Shown piece after piece: positions 1-8,161 of a stretch of 23,366 nt of DNA. The stretch lies in the IMG/VR virus record IMGVR_UViG_3300006931_000261, positions 1-23,366 of that record; one strand, 5' to 3'. Within the stretch, counting starts at the first letter, position 1, and the number at the start of each line of letters is the position of its first letter. The DNA is from a virus. Below the pieces are notes generated by a model. The model ran no database searches. It was given only the letters and a program-made list of their open reading frames with translations, and was not told the DNA's origin. The position numbers were made by a program, and so were the translations under genes.

Positions 1-477
1 AACGTGAACGCGCAGATCGCGACGGACGCCGCGACGTGGAAGCGCAAGCAGGAGATCGAGACCGAGATCCAGGCGCTGAACAAGCGAACGAAGGATCTGA
101 GCGACGAGATCGAGCGTGTCGACGGCGACAAGTCCGCGATCCTCACCAGCGCCAAGCTGCCCGTTGATGGGCTGAGCGTCGACGCGAATGGCGTCGTGCT
201 GAACGGCGCGCCGCTCGTGCAGGCCAGCGGCGCCGAGAAGCTGCGCGTGGCGCTCGGCCTCGCGGTCGCGGCCAACCCGAACCTGCGCGACGTGTGGATC
301 CGCGACGGCGCGCTACTCGACGACGACAGCCTGAAGGCGGTGGTCGAGCAGGCGAGCGCGGCCGGGGTGCGCGTGTGGATCGAGCGCGTCGGCGATCGCG
401 ACCCGGGCGCGATCATCATCAAGGACGGAACAGTCGCGGCAGCTGCGCCGAGCGCGCAGGGTTCGCTACCGCTGTGA
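1..477 (+). CDS. C-terminal part of an SMC/RecF-like ATPase (5' partial)
   Basis: The reading frame is open at the left edge, so the N-terminus with the Walker A motif should lie outside the window. The GTG at 4 is probably not the true start. The visible part begins with a charged heptad-like coiled coil (about residues 10-45, rich in E, K and R). It continues with the C-terminal half of an ABC/SMC-type ATPase: an ASGAEKLRV segment in the place of the signature motif, then IRDGALLDDDSL resembling Walker B plus D-loop, and a closing VWIERVG strand. Phage proteins of this type act in DNA recombination or replication in the cytoplasm. The family assignment rests on these motifs only. The downstream gene overlaps its stop codon (GTGA), so the two are probably cotranscribed and translationally coupled. 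Confidence 0.7.
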   Translation, partial: NVNAQIATDAATWKRKQEIETEIQALNKRTKDLSDEIERVDGDKSAILTSAKLPVDGLSVDANGVVLNGAPLVQASGAEKLRVALGLAVAANPNLRDVWIRDGALLDDDSLKAVVEQASAAGVRVWIERVGDRDPGAIIIKDGTVAAAAPSAQGSLPL

Positions 478-860
478 GCGTTGCGACGACGCTCCGCAAG
501 CTGGCCAAGCAGCGCCGCGCGATCGCATTGCCTCGACTGCAGCACCTGCTGCACTGGTCGACGTGGCACGCGCTGCGGCCGATGTCCGGCGTGCCGTGGA
601 CAGCGCACGCCGAGGCCGAGGCGATCAGCCGCATCACGCGATCGATCTGCGATCTCGCCAACCGCGGCGCGTTCATCTACTTCGGGATCATGAGCGCGCT
701 CGATCTCGGGCCGCTGCCGATCGCGCTTCGCTACATCGATCTCGAAGGGTCGGTCGCGCTCGAGGTCGAGCCGGTCGCGGACGTGATCCTGCGCGGCGGT
801 GCGCGCGGGCTCGGATGGCTCGCATCCGGCGAGCTGTCGATCGACGATCTATCGCGCTGA
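474..860 (+). CDS. Hypothetical protein, 128 aa
   Basis: I do not recognise this protein. The GTG start at 474 overlaps the upstream TGA stop in a GTGA junction, the commonest gene junction in this window, which supports this start over more upstream ones in the same frame. The N-terminus is basic and probably helical (several K and R in the first 20 residues). The centre holds a Trp-rich stretch around HWSTWHALRPMSGVPW. The C-terminal half is acidic and hydrophobic and ends in ELSIDDLSR. There is no signal peptide and no clear metal site. Coupling to the SMC/RecF-like ATPase suggests, but does not prove, a role in phage DNA metabolism. Confidence 0.6.
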   Translation: MSVATTLRKLAKQRRAIALPRLQHLLHWSTWHALRPMSGVPWTAHAEAEAISRITRSICDLANRGAFIYFGIMSALDLGPLPIALRYIDLEGSVALEVEPVADVILRGGARGLGWLASGELSIDDLSR

Positions 861-968
861 GCTCACACGCGCTAGCGTCGTAATTGGCGGCGCGGACTGG
901 TGGTGTCCCCAAGTTCTCCTGCGGGATGCTGCTGTTCGTGCCGCCCTCGTTTCGCGACCGCACCCGGT

Positions 969-980
969 TATTATCAGGGC
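969..980 (+). promoter_or_regulatory. Possible -10 element directly upstream of the GTG at 981
   Basis: TATTAT at 969-974 matches five of six positions of the sigma-70 -10 consensus. It lies six nucleotides before the GTG at 981, the same geometry as the leaderless promoters at 8769 and 8615. No good -35 hexamer is found 16-18 nt upstream, so this is weak. The rest of the gap from 861 to 968 shows no gene or clear structure. Confidence 0.25.
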
Positions 981-1526
981 GTGGGCGAGCACAGCGAGTT
1001 CCGATGTAACGACTGCCGCCACTCGCAGGTGCCGAATATCCCGGTGCTCGCCGAGCTGCTGATCGGCCCGCGCTGGTGGGCGCCGACCGCCGGCATCGTC
1101 GACGCACAGGCGTGCGCGGTCATTCACCTCACCCGCAAGGGAGGCTTCTGCCATCGCCACGCGGCGTTGGTCGGCGACCTGTTCGCGCTCGCGATCCGAA
1201 CAGAGGCGGCGCGAAGACACCTCCTCCCTGGTACGGTTGAAGTTAGACACGTGCAGATCACCGCTGAGCCATTCGAGCAGCTGTCCGCTCCGAGCGCCCG
1301 GCGTCACGGTCTGCCGCTGGTCGACCGCGTGCGCGCGTTCGTGAACGGGTCCCAGCTCGCCGCCGTGGTCGAGCTCGACCTAGACACCCGGCGCGCGCGG
1401 ATCACGTTCCAGCTGCACGAGGGTCAGAGTATGACGGGCATCGAGTCCGAGCGGCTGGTTCACACATCCGCCGCCGAGCTCGTCGCCACGCTCCGCGATC
1501 GCAAGACAGCAGATCGGACCGGGTAA
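981..1526 (+). CDS. Hypothetical protein with Cys/His cluster, 181 aa
   Basis: Not recognised. An upstream in-frame GTG at 900 would add 27 residues (SSPAGCCCSCR...) of unlikely composition. I prefer the GTG at 981 because a TATTAT element lies six nucleotides before it. From that start there is a CxxC pair (C9, C12), then C45 and a CHRH group (C57, H58, H60), which could bind one zinc ion. The C-terminal half reads like a beta-rich domain (ELDLDTRRARITFQL). Its stop codon overlaps the ATG of the next gene by one base (TAATG), tying it to the terminase genes, so a packaging-related or regulatory DNA-binding role is possible. That is inference from position. Confidence 0.55.
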   Translation: MGEHSEFRCNDCRHSQVPNIPVLAELLIGPRWWAPTAGIVDAQACAVIHLTRKGGFCHRHAALVGDLFALAIRTEAARRHLLPGTVEVRHVQITAEPFEQLSAPSARRHGLPLVDRVRAFVNGSQLAAVVELDLDTRRARITFQLHEGQSMTGIESERLVHTSAAELVATLRDRKTADRTG

Positions 1527-2116
1527 TGGCCAAGGCCCGCGCCGACGTGATCGAGGTGCGCCAGCGGGTCGCGATGGTGCGATCGCTGATCGCCCAAGGC
1601 ACTGCCGTCGACGTGATCATCGACTGGTGCACGACCGAGATGCAGGCCGACCCTGCGCGCGGGATCCAGGCCAAGCCGTGGAAGGTCTCGCGCCAGATGG
1701 CGCGCAACTACATCAACCGCGCCCTTGAGTCGATGGACGCCGAGGTCGGCAAGCAGACCAAGGCCCGCAAGACGGCGCGCAACCGGGCGATGATCACGAT
1801 GATCATCCAGAAGGCGCTGGCCAACGGGACGCCCGCCGCGCTCGCCGTCGCGCTCAAGGGCGCCGATCAGCTGTGCAAGATCGACGGCAGCTACGACCCC
1901 AGCCAGCTCGGCCCGATCGGCGGCATCGTCCCCGCGACCCCCGAGGAAGCGGTCAACCTGATCGAGCATGCGCACGCGACCCTCGAGCTCGCACGCGCGC
2001 GCGGCGCGATCGCGGCACTGCCAGCCGGCAAGCCGCCGGCCGTGATTGATATCGAGACCGACGACGGCGACGACACCGCCGACGAGGTCGACGAGCACGA
2101 CGATGCTGCAAACTGA
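1526..2116 (+). CDS. terS: Putative terminase small subunit, 196 aa
   Basis: The call rests mainly on position: it sits immediately before and overlaps the large terminase gene. Small subunits recognise the packaging site on phage DNA and load it onto the large subunit. The protein is of usual length for the family. It has a basic N-terminal helical domain, with a likely helix-turn-helix around PWKVSRQMARNYINRA (about residues 52-67), a charged helical middle and a very acidic C-terminal tail (DIETDDGDDTADEVDEHDD) typical of proteins that dock to a partner. The ATG at 1526 overlaps the preceding TAA. Sequence identity to known small terminases could not be tested, so another DNA-binding protein remains possible. 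Confidence 0.65.
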   Translation: MAKARADVIEVRQRVAMVRSLIAQGTAVDVIIDWCTTEMQADPARGIQAKPWKVSRQMARNYINRALESMDAEVGKQTKARKTARNRAMITMIIQKALANGTPAALAVALKGADQLCKIDGSYDPSQLGPIGGIVPATPEEAVNLIEHAHATLELARARGAIAALPAGKPPAVIDIETDDGDDTADEVDEHDDAAN

Positions 2117-3593
2117 CGCGAAGCTCGCGCAGGCGGCGTCGACGCTGGCGCCGGCGATGGAGTCGCTCGCGCTCGCCGCACGAAACGATCCGGCGGTGTT
2201 CTGCCAGTTCGTGCTTCGCGACGAGCAGACCGGGCTACCGATCCGCCTCGCGGACGTTCACGTCGAGTGGCACGACATCCTGACGAAGCACGAGCGCGCC
2301 GTGATCTGGTCGGCGACCGAGCTCGGCAAGACCGCGCAGATATCCGTCGGGCGCGCGTTGTACGAGATCGGCAAGAACCCCAACATCCGCATGCTGATCG
2401 TTTCTGCGTCGAGCGGGAACGCAAAGAAGATCGTCAAGGCGATCAAGCAGTACATCGAGCAGAGCGTCGAGTTTCGGATGGTGTTCCCGCACGTCGTGCC
2501 GGATAAGTCCGACACTACTGGGCGCTGGCGCGAGGACAGCTTCATCGTTCAGCGCACGACGCGATCGAAGGATCCGACGGTGCAGGCCGTCGGCTTCGGC
2601 GGTCAGGTGCTCGGCGCTCGCCTCGATCTGATCATCGCCGACGACTACCTCACGCCGGAGAACACGCACAGCGATGCGATGCGTGACAAGTCGTACGGGT
2701 GGCTGAAGTCCGTGATCGAGGGTCGCAAGACGTCAGTCGGCCGCCTCTGGTTCATCGGCAACGCGTGGCACCTCGACGACGCCATGCACCGCTACGCGAC
2801 GGAGCCGCAGACCTTCCACAAGAAGTTCCCGGTGCGCGACGAGGCGACCGGCAAGAGCGTGTGGCCGGAAGTCTGGCCGGAGACGCGCATCGACAAAGAG
2901 ATCGAGAACCGCGGACCGATCGAGTCACGCCGTTCGATGTTCTGCGACCCGGTCAGTGACGCCGAGCGGCGCTTCAAGGCGGACTACATCCTCAAGGCGC
3001 TGGCGCTCGGCAACGGCCTCGAGATGGCGTGGGCGCTGTCGATTGTGCCTAGCGGCTACCGCACGATCACCGGCGTCGATCTCGCGGTGACGAAGCGCGA
3101 CGCATCCGACGAGACCGCGCTCACCACGATCGCCGTCGACGAGAAAACAGAGACCAGGCAGGTGCTCGACATCACCGCCGGCAAGTTCGACGGCCCCGAG
3201 ATCGTCGACAAGATCGTCGAGATCCATAACCGCTACCACTCGATCGTGATCGTCGAGTCGAACGCGGCGCAAGCGTATATCAAGCAGTTCGTGAACCGCG
3301 ACACCGCGGTCCCGATCAAGGCGCACTTCACCGGCCGCAACAAAGTCGATCCGAGCTTCGGCATCGAGTCGCTGGCCGTCGAGATGTCGGCCGGCAAGTG
3401 GGTGTTCCCGAACCACGGCGGGACGCTGACCGGACGCATGGACCTTGAGCTCAAAAAGCTGATCAACGAGTGTCTGCGCTACGACCCCAAGAGCCACACC
3501 GGCGACCGTCTGATCTCGCTATGGCTCGCCCGCGAAGGAGCTCGCAAGGCGTTCGGCCTCGCCGGCGTGGGCAAGCGGCGCCGCCGCACCTAA
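2103..3593 (+). CDS. terL: Terminase large subunit (packaging ATPase-nuclease), 496 aa
   Basis: Motor and nuclease that translocates and cuts phage DNA at the portal during packaging. The ATPase domain (about 1-240) has a Walker A-like SATELGKT at 70-77, Walker B LDLIIADD at 174-181, and a coupling motif IGN at 218-220. The RNase H-like nuclease domain has candidate metal ligands at D326 (GVDLA), E385 (IVIVES) and D468 (TGDRL). The length fits the family. The Walker A box starts with Ser rather than Gly or Ala. The frame is open upstream from 2046, but the ATG at 2103, inside the end of the small-subunit gene (14 nt overlap), is the natural start. The C-terminus is very basic (KRRRRT). Confidence 0.93.
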   Translation: MLQTDAKLAQAASTLAPAMESLALAARNDPAVFCQFVLRDEQTGLPIRLADVHVEWHDILTKHERAVIWSATELGKTAQISVGRALYEIGKNPNIRMLIVSASSGNAKKIVKAIKQYIEQSVEFRMVFPHVVPDKSDTTGRWREDSFIVQRTTRSKDPTVQAVGFGGQVLGARLDLIIADDYLTPENTHSDAMRDKSYGWLKSVIEGRKTSVGRLWFIGNAWHLDDAMHRYATEPQTFHKKFPVRDEATGKSVWPEVWPETRIDKEIENRGPIESRRSMFCDPVSDAERRFKADYILKALALGNGLEMAWALSIVPSGYRTITGVDLAVTKRDASDETALTTIAVDEKTETRQVLDITAGKFDGPEIVDKIVEIHNRYHSIVIVESNAAQAYIKQFVNRDTAVPIKAHFTGRNKVDPSFGIESLAVEMSAGKWVFPNHGGTLTGRMDLELKKLINECLRYDPKSHTGDRLISLWLAREGARKAFGLAGVGKRRRRT

Positions 3594-3594
3594 C

Positions 3595-3600
3595 CCTTGT
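3595..3600 (+). promoter_or_regulatory. CCTTGT box A upstream of the portal gene
   Basis: CCTTGT begins two bases after the terminase stop codon and 38 nt before the portal ATG. It sits inside a small inverted repeat (CCCT-TGT-AGGG, 3594-3604). The same hexamer occurs in five other late intergenic gaps (12325, 15029, 17601, 19150, 22505), so it is a candidate late-promoter element or RNA signal. Confidence 0.45.
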
Positions 3601-3638
3601 AGGGCAGCGGACCGCGGGCGATCCTCTCACGCAGTCGC

Positions 3639-5624
3639 ATGGCCGAGCTCAAGTACGGACCGGGGAATGCCTTCAGGGCTGGTGTTCAGCTGCACGATCA
3701 GCAGCTCGAACGCATCGCCCGGATGGCGATGACGCCGCGGCAACTCGAGCTCAACCGCTGTTGGGCGTTCTACTTCACCGAGCAATACGCTGCGCGCTCG
3801 ACGTCGTGGGACGGCCGGCCGGTGATGTCGGACATCGAGCGCGACATGATCGCGCGCAACACGGTGCTGCCGCCGGGGTTCTACGATCCAGGCGGCAAGC
3901 TCGACGACATGCCGCTGAGCATGCGCAAGCCGACGGCGCCGTACCACCTGGTGCGCGTCGTCGTGAACCGGTTCACCGGTCTGCTGTTCTCGGCGAAGAT
4001 GCACCCGACGATCCGCATCGCCGGCATGCCTCAGCTGCAGGAGTGGGTCGAGGCGCTGATCAAGTCGGCGCGCCTGTGGATCCGCCTCGCGTACGCGCGC
4101 ACGTTCGGCGGCGCGATGGGCGCGGTGATGGTCACGTTCCGGTTCCGCAACGGCAAGCCGGTGATCGAGGTCCACGATCCGCGCTGGTGCACGCCGCACA
4201 TCGTCGACCGCTCCACGGGTGAAGTCGACGCGCTCGAGATCCGGTACATGTATCCGGTCGAGGAGCGTGACGACAAAGGGATCCTGCGCCAGAACCTGTA
4301 CTGGTACCGCCGCACGATCGACGCCACGCAGGACGTGCTTTTCAAGCCGGCACCGGTCGGCGACGGCGACGAACCGACGTGGGAAGTGCAGGAAGTCGTC
4401 GCGCACAACTTCGGCGAGTTCCCCGGCGTGTGGATCCGCAACTCGCAGACCGAGGAAATCGACGGCGAGCCGGACTGCCACGGCGAATACGACACGCAGG
4501 AAGCGATCGATCGGCTGCTCTCGCAGGCCGACCAGGGCGCCGTCGAGAATTGCGATCCGACGCTGCTGCTCGTGTCGGACGAGCTCAAGGTTACCGAGCT
4601 CAAGAAAGGATCGCGCAACGCGATCAAGGTCGAGAAAGGCGGCAGCGGCGAGTACCTTGAAATGAGCGGCGCCGGCGTCGAGACCGCCCTCAAGGTGATC
4701 GAGGTCCACCGCCGCAACTTCCTCGAAGTCGTGCAGTGCATTCTCGACAACGAAGCCACCGACGGCACGATGACGGCGACCGAGATCGAGCGCCGATATT
4801 CGTCGATGCACGAGCGCGGCGATTTGTTCCGCGAGCAGTACGGCGAGCTCGGGATCAAGCCGCTGCTCGGCAAGATCATCCGCGCCGTGGTCGCGATGCG
4901 GACGAACGGACCGATCGATCCGGCGACGAACCTGCGCCTCGTGCCGCAGGTGTCGCTACCGCCTGGCCTCGACGAGAAAACCGGGACGCCAGTCGAGCGC
5001 GAGGTGCCGCCTGATCTCGCCAGCTTCACCGACGACATGATCGAGCTCACGTGGCCGGAGTGGATCAAGCGCGGACCGACGGACGCGAACGCAGCCGCGC
5101 AAGCCGTCGCTACGGCGGTGTCCGGCAAGGCGCTCGACCTCGAGAGCGCGATGCAGTACATCGCGCCGTACTTCAACATCGACGATCCGGCCGCAGCGAT
5201 CGCGCGCCTGCAGACCGAGAGCGGGCTGCTCGATCAGCAGCTGATGGGTCAGCTGCAGCAGGCGCAGCAGCCGACGGCAGCGCCTCAGCCGGAACCGACG
5301 GCCGCCGAGAAGGCGATGGCGAGCATGGGCCCGCAGGCCGCCGAGAAGGCCCAGGACGCCGCGCTCAACGGTGCGCAGGTGACCGCCGCCGTCGCGATCC
5401 TGACCGGCGTGGCCGACAAGTCGCTGGCGCCCGAGGCCGCGAAGCTGATGCTCGTGCAGTTCTTCCAGATGCCGATCGAGGTTGCGTCCGCGATCATTGA
5501 TGCCCAGGTCGCGAAGGCAGTGCCGCCGGCCGCGCCCGCACCGTTCGGGGCGCCGCCGGGCAGTACGCCACCGGCCGGTCCGCCGAGCTCGCCACCACCG
5601 CCACCGCACATGCCGCCCCGGTGA
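3639..5624 (+). CDS. Portal protein, 661 aa
   Basis: Forms the dodecameric ring at the capsid vertex through which DNA enters and leaves; it docks the terminase and the neck. The gene follows the large terminase directly. The protein has the expected look: an N-terminal mixed region, a central part with WIRLAYARTFGGAMGAVMVTF and DPRWCTPHIVD, then a long helical stem with TMTATEIERRYSSMHERGDLF near residues 375-395. The portal core ends around residue 520. The last 130 or so residues are a Q/A/P-rich extension ending in a proline-rich tail, unusually long for a portal. The ATG at 3639 lacks a strong ribosome-binding site. Confidence 0.85.
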   Translation: MAELKYGPGNAFRAGVQLHDQQLERIARMAMTPRQLELNRCWAFYFTEQYAARSTSWDGRPVMSDIERDMIARNTVLPPGFYDPGGKLDDMPLSMRKPTAPYHLVRVVVNRFTGLLFSAKMHPTIRIAGMPQLQEWVEALIKSARLWIRLAYARTFGGAMGAVMVTFRFRNGKPVIEVHDPRWCTPHIVDRSTGEVDALEIRYMYPVEERDDKGILRQNLYWYRRTIDATQDVLFKPAPVGDGDEPTWEVQEVVAHNFGEFPGVWIRNSQTEEIDGEPDCHGEYDTQEAIDRLLSQADQGAVENCDPTLLLVSDELKVTELKKGSRNAIKVEKGGSGEYLEMSGAGVETALKVIEVHRRNFLEVVQCILDNEATDGTMTATEIERRYSSMHERGDLFREQYGELGIKPLLGKIIRAVVAMRTNGPIDPATNLRLVPQVSLPPGLDEKTGTPVEREVPPDLASFTDDMIELTWPEWIKRGPTDANAAAQAVATAVSGKALDLESAMQYIAPYFNIDDPAAAIARLQTESGLLDQQLMGQLQQAQQPTAAPQPEPTAAEKAMASMGPQAAEKAQDAALNGAQVTAAVAILTGVADKSLAPEAAKLMLVQFFQMPIEVASAIIDAQVAKAVPPAAPAPFGAPPGSTPPAGPPSSPPPPPHMPPR

Positions 5625-5627
5625 TCC

Positions 5628-5813
5628 ATGGGCGAGCGCGTGATCCAGACCTATCGCGTGCCGGTCATGTCCGGGCGCTCGGCCGTGCTCGAGGTCGAGG
5701 TCGTCGAGGACGAACCGCCGAAGCGCTGGCGGTTGAAGCTCGCGCTGCTGCTGATCCGCTGGGCCGGCAGACTCGCACGCGTGCGCGTCCGCGTTGAAAA
5801 CCAGATCAGCTGA
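5628..5813 (+). CDS. Small basic hypothetical protein, 61 aa
   Basis: A short frame starting three bases after the portal stop and ending at the convergent junction with the methyltransferase, with 8 nt of overlap at the 3' ends. The first half is beta-like with an acidic stretch (LEVEVVEDEPP). The second half is a strongly amphipathic, Arg-rich helix (LKLALLLIRWAGRLARVRVRV) that might be membrane-associated. Tight spacing to the portal and non-random composition support a real gene. No family is recognised. It could be a small virion or lysis-related protein, but nothing proves this. Confidence 0.5.
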   Translation: MGERVIQTYRVPVMSGRSAVLEVEVVEDEPPKRWRLKLALLLIRWAGRLARVRVRVENQIS

Positions 5814-6714
5814 TCGCGTTCGCGACGGCGTGCACGACGCCCTTTGCGACGAGTGGAGGCACGGCGTTGCCGAGTCCCTTGATGCAATCCTCGCGGGTCG
5901 CATCGGCTGGCCACGCGTAGCTGTCGCGGAAACTCATGGCGCGCGCGTGCTCGCGGATCGACAGCGACCGATAGCGATCACCGTCGACAATCACCCACTG
6001 ATCCTTCGTGGTGATCGTACGGATCGGTTGGTCGAGCGGGACGCCGGGGTGACCGGTGACGTGCTGCGAGAGAAAGCGCCGGCCCCAGTTCGCGCGAGCT
6101 TTCGCGAACCGCGCGCGAGCATTCGGCGACGCCATCGTGGTCGGGCGCCATGTACCCGCGTCGAGCTCGATGCACGGTCCGATCGGTGGCTCGACGGTGA
6201 CCGCCGGCAGCTCGATCGCCGTCGGCTTGCGCGTCGCGAGGATGATCAGGCGATGCCGGCGCTGCGGGACACCGAAGGCGGTGGCGTGCGCGTCGTGCTC
6301 GGTCACGTGGTAGCCGAGTCGAACGAGCGCCTCACGCCACACCGGAAACAGCAGCCACCGACGGAACGCCGGGACGTTCTCGATCACGATCGCGGCCGGG
6401 GTGGTCGCCTCGGCGCAGTCGATCACGGCCCACGCGGTCGCCCGATCGGCGTCATGCTTGACCGTGCGGATCGGCTGCGATGCCGTCGAATGCCCCTGAC
6501 ACGCGGGCGATGCGAGCAGCAGATCGAACCGCGGCAGCCGAGTGAAGTCAGCCTGCCGAAGATCCTGGCAGACGTGCGCAGTGCGCGGGTGGTTGCGGGC
6601 GTGCGCCTCGACGGCAAGCGGCCAGTGGTTCGCCGCCCACACGACGTCGACGCCAGCGAGCTCGGCGCCCTCGGTGAAACCGCCCCAACCTGCGAACAGG
6701 TTGACGGCCTTCAC
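5806..6714 (-). CDS. DNA (cytosine-5-)-methyltransferase, 302 aa
   Basis: Transfers a methyl group from S-adenosylmethionine to carbon 5 of cytosine in DNA. The C5-methyltransferase motifs appear in order: motif I FAGWGGFTEG (7-16), motif IV SPACQGHS with catalytic C72, motif VI IENV (111-114), motif VIII QRRHR (151-155), motif IX RTITT (232-236) and motif X GNAVPPLVA (282-290). The residue before the catalytic Cys is Ala instead of the usual Pro. The region between motifs VIII and IX is short, so the target-recognition domain is compact. The GTG at 6714 overlaps the TGA of the upstream gene (GTGA); longer frames upstream run through that gene. No restriction enzyme is adjacent, so self-protection or a base-modification role is more likely than a restriction pair. 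Confidence 0.93.
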   Translation of the reverse strand: MKAVNLFAGWGGFTEGAELAGVDVVWAANHWPLAVEAHARNHPRTAHVCQDLRQADFTRLPRFDLLLASPACQGHSTASQPIRTVKHDADRATAWAVIDCAEATTPAAIVIENVPAFRRWLLFPVWREALVRLGYHVTEHDAHATAFGVPQRRHRLIILATRKPTAIELPAVTVEPPIGPCIELDAGTWRPTTMASPNARARFAKARANWGRRFLSQHVTGHPGVPLDQPIRTITTKDQWVIVDGDRYRSLSIREHARAMSFRDSYAWPADATREDCIKGLGNAVPPLVAKGVVHAVANAIS

Positions 6715-7316
6715 GCTTCCACCTCGTCGACACCGTCGCCGATCGCGAGAGCGTCGCGCGAGATCTGCGTTGCCGCAGCCGCGTCGAGGTCGCCGTTCGC
6801 GATCCGTTCGAGCGCAGCCTCGAAGGCCGGCATACGCGACAGACGCGCCATCAGCTGCGGAACGTCGCCGCCCTTCCCCTCGGCGCGCACACGCATGCCG
6901 CCGGCATCGAGCGACCGGCCGCCGGCAGCGAGGCGCCAGCGACCATCGGAACCGCCGCCGCTGTCCGGGACGCCGCGACGGGTCACCCAGATCGATCCGC
7001 AGTTGTCGCACTTGTCCCAGCCGCGCAGCTTGAGGCCGCCGCACGTGGTGCCCACGATCGTGTCGTCGAACCGGAGCGGGCCGCCGCAGTCGCCGCAGCG
7101 GACGAGTCGACCGTCCGCGTCGCGCGCGTCAGCATAGAAGCCGCAGCCCGGGCCACCGTTGACCGAGCAGATCCAGCGGTCGGCATCCTGCAGCGTCGGA
7201 TCGATCGGCTCGCCATTGAGGCGCGCCACGAGCACGCCCGTGCACTGTGACGAGTCGATGCCGCAACCACACGGCGGTGCCGCGGCGCGCGCGGGTTTCT
7301 TCGTTTTCTTGGCCAT
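6711..7316 (-). CDS. Cysteine-rich zinc-ribbon-like protein, 201 aa
   Basis: No family is recognised. After a basic start (MAKKTKKPAR) the first half carries ten cysteines (C16, C18, C25, C50, C58, C74, C77, C92, C103, C106), including CxC and two CxxC pairs (CGDC, CDNC). Two zinc ribbons or an iron-sulfur site are the likely readings. A Gly-rich linker leads to a helical C-terminus (about 150-201). The gene starts two bases after the Mom-like stop (TGA-CC-ATG) and its own stop overlaps the methyltransferase start, so all three should be made together. By context it could be a DNA-binding or redox partner in modification; Mu com, which controls mom translation, is also a small zinc-binding protein, but the order and size differ here. 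Confidence 0.7.
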   Translation of the reverse strand: MAKKTKKPARAAAPPCGCGIDSSQCTGVLVARLNGEPIDPTLQDADRWICSVNGGPGCGFYADARDADGRLVRCGDCGGPLRFDDTIVGTTCGGLKLRGWDKCDNCGSIWVTRRGVPDSGGGSDGRWRLAAGGRSLDAGGMRVRAEGKGGDVPQLMARLSRMPAFEAALERIANGDLDAAAATQISRDALAIGDGVDEVEA

Positions 7317-7318
7317 GG

Positions 7319-8161
7319 TCAGGCGTTCTCCTTGGGGTAGCTCAGACGGGTAACAGGCAGCACCTCGCGCCGACGGCGGCGATCGAGGCACCAGAGATAG
7401 CGGTGGTTGCCGCGGTGACGCATCGACTGCGTTAGCTCGGCGCGCCAGCGCTTGAGCCACGCGAGCGCGTCTTCGTCGGGATCGAGCGGCGTCGCGCCCC
7501 AGCGTTCGAGCTGATCGATCGCGCTGTCGTCGCCGCGCTCGCCGCGCACGAGCTTGCCGCTGGTGCGGTTGCTGAGCACCGTGCCGTCCGGGAAGATCCG
7601 CAGCGTCGAGTCGTTCGTCTTGCCGACGTACTGCGCGTTCAGCGCCTGGTAGACGATGCCGAGGTGGCCACGGAACACGAGGCCGCGTGGCGTGATCCGC
7701 GGCTGCGGATCGGCGCAGCTCTCGACCGCGACCACCGGGCGGCGCGGCGTGCCATCCTTGCGGAACGGTCGGTACAGCTTCGGCATCGCGAGGAGCTCGA
7801 AGCAACGGGCGACGAACCAGCTCTCGCCGTTGCCGGGCACGCGATCGCGCAGGACCAGACGGCCGAGCGTGACGGCTTCCTTCATCGTGAGATCGGTGTG
7901 GCCCCAGACCTTGTTGTGCGCGTTCACGCTCGCGCCGGGACCGAACAGAGCGACGCCCTCAAGCTCGCCGCGGTAGTACAGGCCGAACCGGTGCGCGGTC
8001 GAGCTCGCCTCCTTGGCGTAGTGATGCTCGCGCACGAACGCGCGCGCCTCGTCGTCGGACGCGATCGGTGCCACCTCGTAGTCCGAGGTCTTGATCAGCT
8101 CGCCGGCCGGGCGGCGTTTCTCGCGGCCACCCTCCCAACGCTGGCAGGTTTCGACGATCAC
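7319..8161 (-). CDS. Mom-like DNA-modification protein (GNAT-fold), 280 aa
   Basis: Resembles Mu Mom and related phage acyltransferase-fold enzymes that modify DNA bases to block restriction. Visible segments are EARAFVREHHYAKE (38-51) with a His-Tyr pair, FGLYYRGELEGVALFG (59-74), LGRLVLRD (99-106), an NGES segment (111-114), and RGHLGIVYQALN with QYVG (164-180). These match the family layout from memory; no alignment was run. The frame is open well upstream, but the GTG at 8161 follows an AGGAGG ribosome-binding site by seven bases and overlaps the preceding TGA. The C-terminal 60 residues are basic (RHRGNHRYLWCLDRRRRR), which could bind DNA. Product chemistry and target base are unknown. 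Confidence 0.75.
   Translation of the reverse strand: MIVETCQRWEGGREKRRPAGELIKTSDYEVAPIASDDEARAFVREHHYAKEASSTAHRFGLYYRGELEGVALFGPGASVNAHNKVWGHTDLTMKEAVTLGRLVLRDRVPGNGESWFVARCFELLAMPKLYRPFRKDGTPRRPVVAVESCADPQPRITPRGLVFRGHLGIVYQALNAQYVGKTNDSTLRIFPDGTVLSNRTSGKLVRGERGDDSAIDQLERWGATPLDPDEDALAWLKRWRAELTQSMRHRGNHRYLWCLDRRRRREVLPVTRLSYPKENA

Noticed and set aside
3627-5179. Minus-strand frames of 394 and 382 codons opposite the portal gene
   Set aside because: Composition is typical of antisense shadows (Arg/His/Asp-rich or Ser-rich), there is no start context, and the portal reading on the plus strand is convincing.
5804-5815. Perfect 12-bp palindrome GATCAGCTGATC at the convergent gene ends
   Set aside because: Palindromes of this length are expected several times by chance in a window this size, and GATC is very common here. 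It contains no T-tract for termination.
5794-7137. 447-codon plus-strand frame opposite the methyltransferase and zinc-ribbon genes
   Set aside because: Its product is Arg/Pro-rich without motifs, and the minus strand carries all C5-methyltransferase motifs in order. Long antisense frames are expected at high G+C.
7908-7913. Another CCTTGT hexamer
   Set aside because: It lies inside the Mom-like coding region, read on the opposite strand, with no gene start downstream on the plus strand. It is treated as chance.
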